From positions 1-5,238 of the forward strand of contig DAIDTV010000126.1 of assembly GCA_027457005.1 (NCBI GenBank): a stretch of 5,238 bases of DNA. Direction: 5' to 3'. The first letter of the stretch is position 1; each line of letters begins with the position of its first letter. This document shows, in pieces, positions 5,167 through 5,238 of the stretch. The notes beneath the pieces were generated by a model, which was not told the origin of the DNA, did no database searches, and saw nothing but the letters and a program-made list of their open reading frames with translations. This DNA is from Chloroflexota bacterium. GTDB taxonomy: Bacteria; Chloroflexota; Limnocylindria; Limnocylindrales; CSP1-4. The translations under genes and the position numbers were made by a program.

Positions 5167-5238
5167 TCAGTCAGTGGCGGCGCCGGAGCCGGACAGGTGT
5201 CGGCCGACGTCCGCGCTCCAGTCCCGGAATCGAAAAGG
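5167..5238 (-). CDS. Possible C-terminal end of a leftward gene (partial)
   Basis: On the minus strand the frame entering from the right edge reads 23 residues (PFRFRDWSADVGRHL, then SGSGAATD) before a TGA at 5167. The mix of aromatic, charged and aliphatic residues looks more protein-like than the other two frames, and hairpins lie downstream. It is too short to identify. A competing reading is a rightward gene starting at GTG 5197 (MSADVRAPVPESKR) behind a GGAG eight bases upstream. The two exclude each other as main readings, and neither is secure. Confidence 0.25.
   Translation of the reverse strand, partial: PFRFRDWSADVGRHLSGSGAATD

Overview
This is a GC-rich (roughly 70% by eye) bacterial window with four recognisable genes and an unusual density of short periodic repeats. 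Base composition, two gene starts that look leaderless, and the style of the hydrolase and transporter suggest a high-GC lineage such as Actinomycetota or a GC-rich Chloroflexota class. There is no rRNA or marker gene to decide this, so the taxonomy is an inference.

Layout from left to right. The 3' part of a large alpha/beta-hydrolase with a C-terminal beta-rich domain runs rightward from beyond the left edge to 1580. It converges, across only 27 bases, on a leftward 14-helix-type DHA2/EmrB-like MFS drug exporter (1608-3386). A 48-base gap holding overlapping inverted repeats and an AT-rich core separates the exporter from a divergent, rightward MarR-family regulator (3435-4001). This is the classic layout of an efflux pump and its local repressor. 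A 203-base convergent gap (4002-4204) carries GC-rich hairpins and a repeat array, and is followed by a leftward DUF1801 (YdhG/Fra-like) gene (4205-4780). From 4781 to about 5166 I see no convincing gene, only a 21-bp repeat pair and a cluster of hairpins. The last ~70 bases may contain the end of a leftward gene or the start of a rightward one.

The most unusual signal is a recurrent pattern. Short tandem or near-tandem arrays with an 18-bp or 21-bp period occur inside three of the four genes: hydrolase 1182-1253, marR 3456-3539 and 3594-3656, and DUF1801 4493-4546. They also occur in two intergenic regions, 4120-4189 (16/18 bp) and 4902-4943 (21 bp). Inside genes they always preserve frame as hexa- or heptapeptide repeats, and they fall at a terminus or between structural elements. 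The exporter, by contrast, shows none. Several arrays share a GCCGGC core. This looks like a genome-wide process that seeds and expands short in-frame repeats. I cannot name it from the sequence, and it is the best candidate for something undescribed here.

Functionally, the exporter and MarR protein probably form a substrate-inducible efflux module. The hydrolase and DUF1801 protein have no demonstrated link to it beyond proximity.
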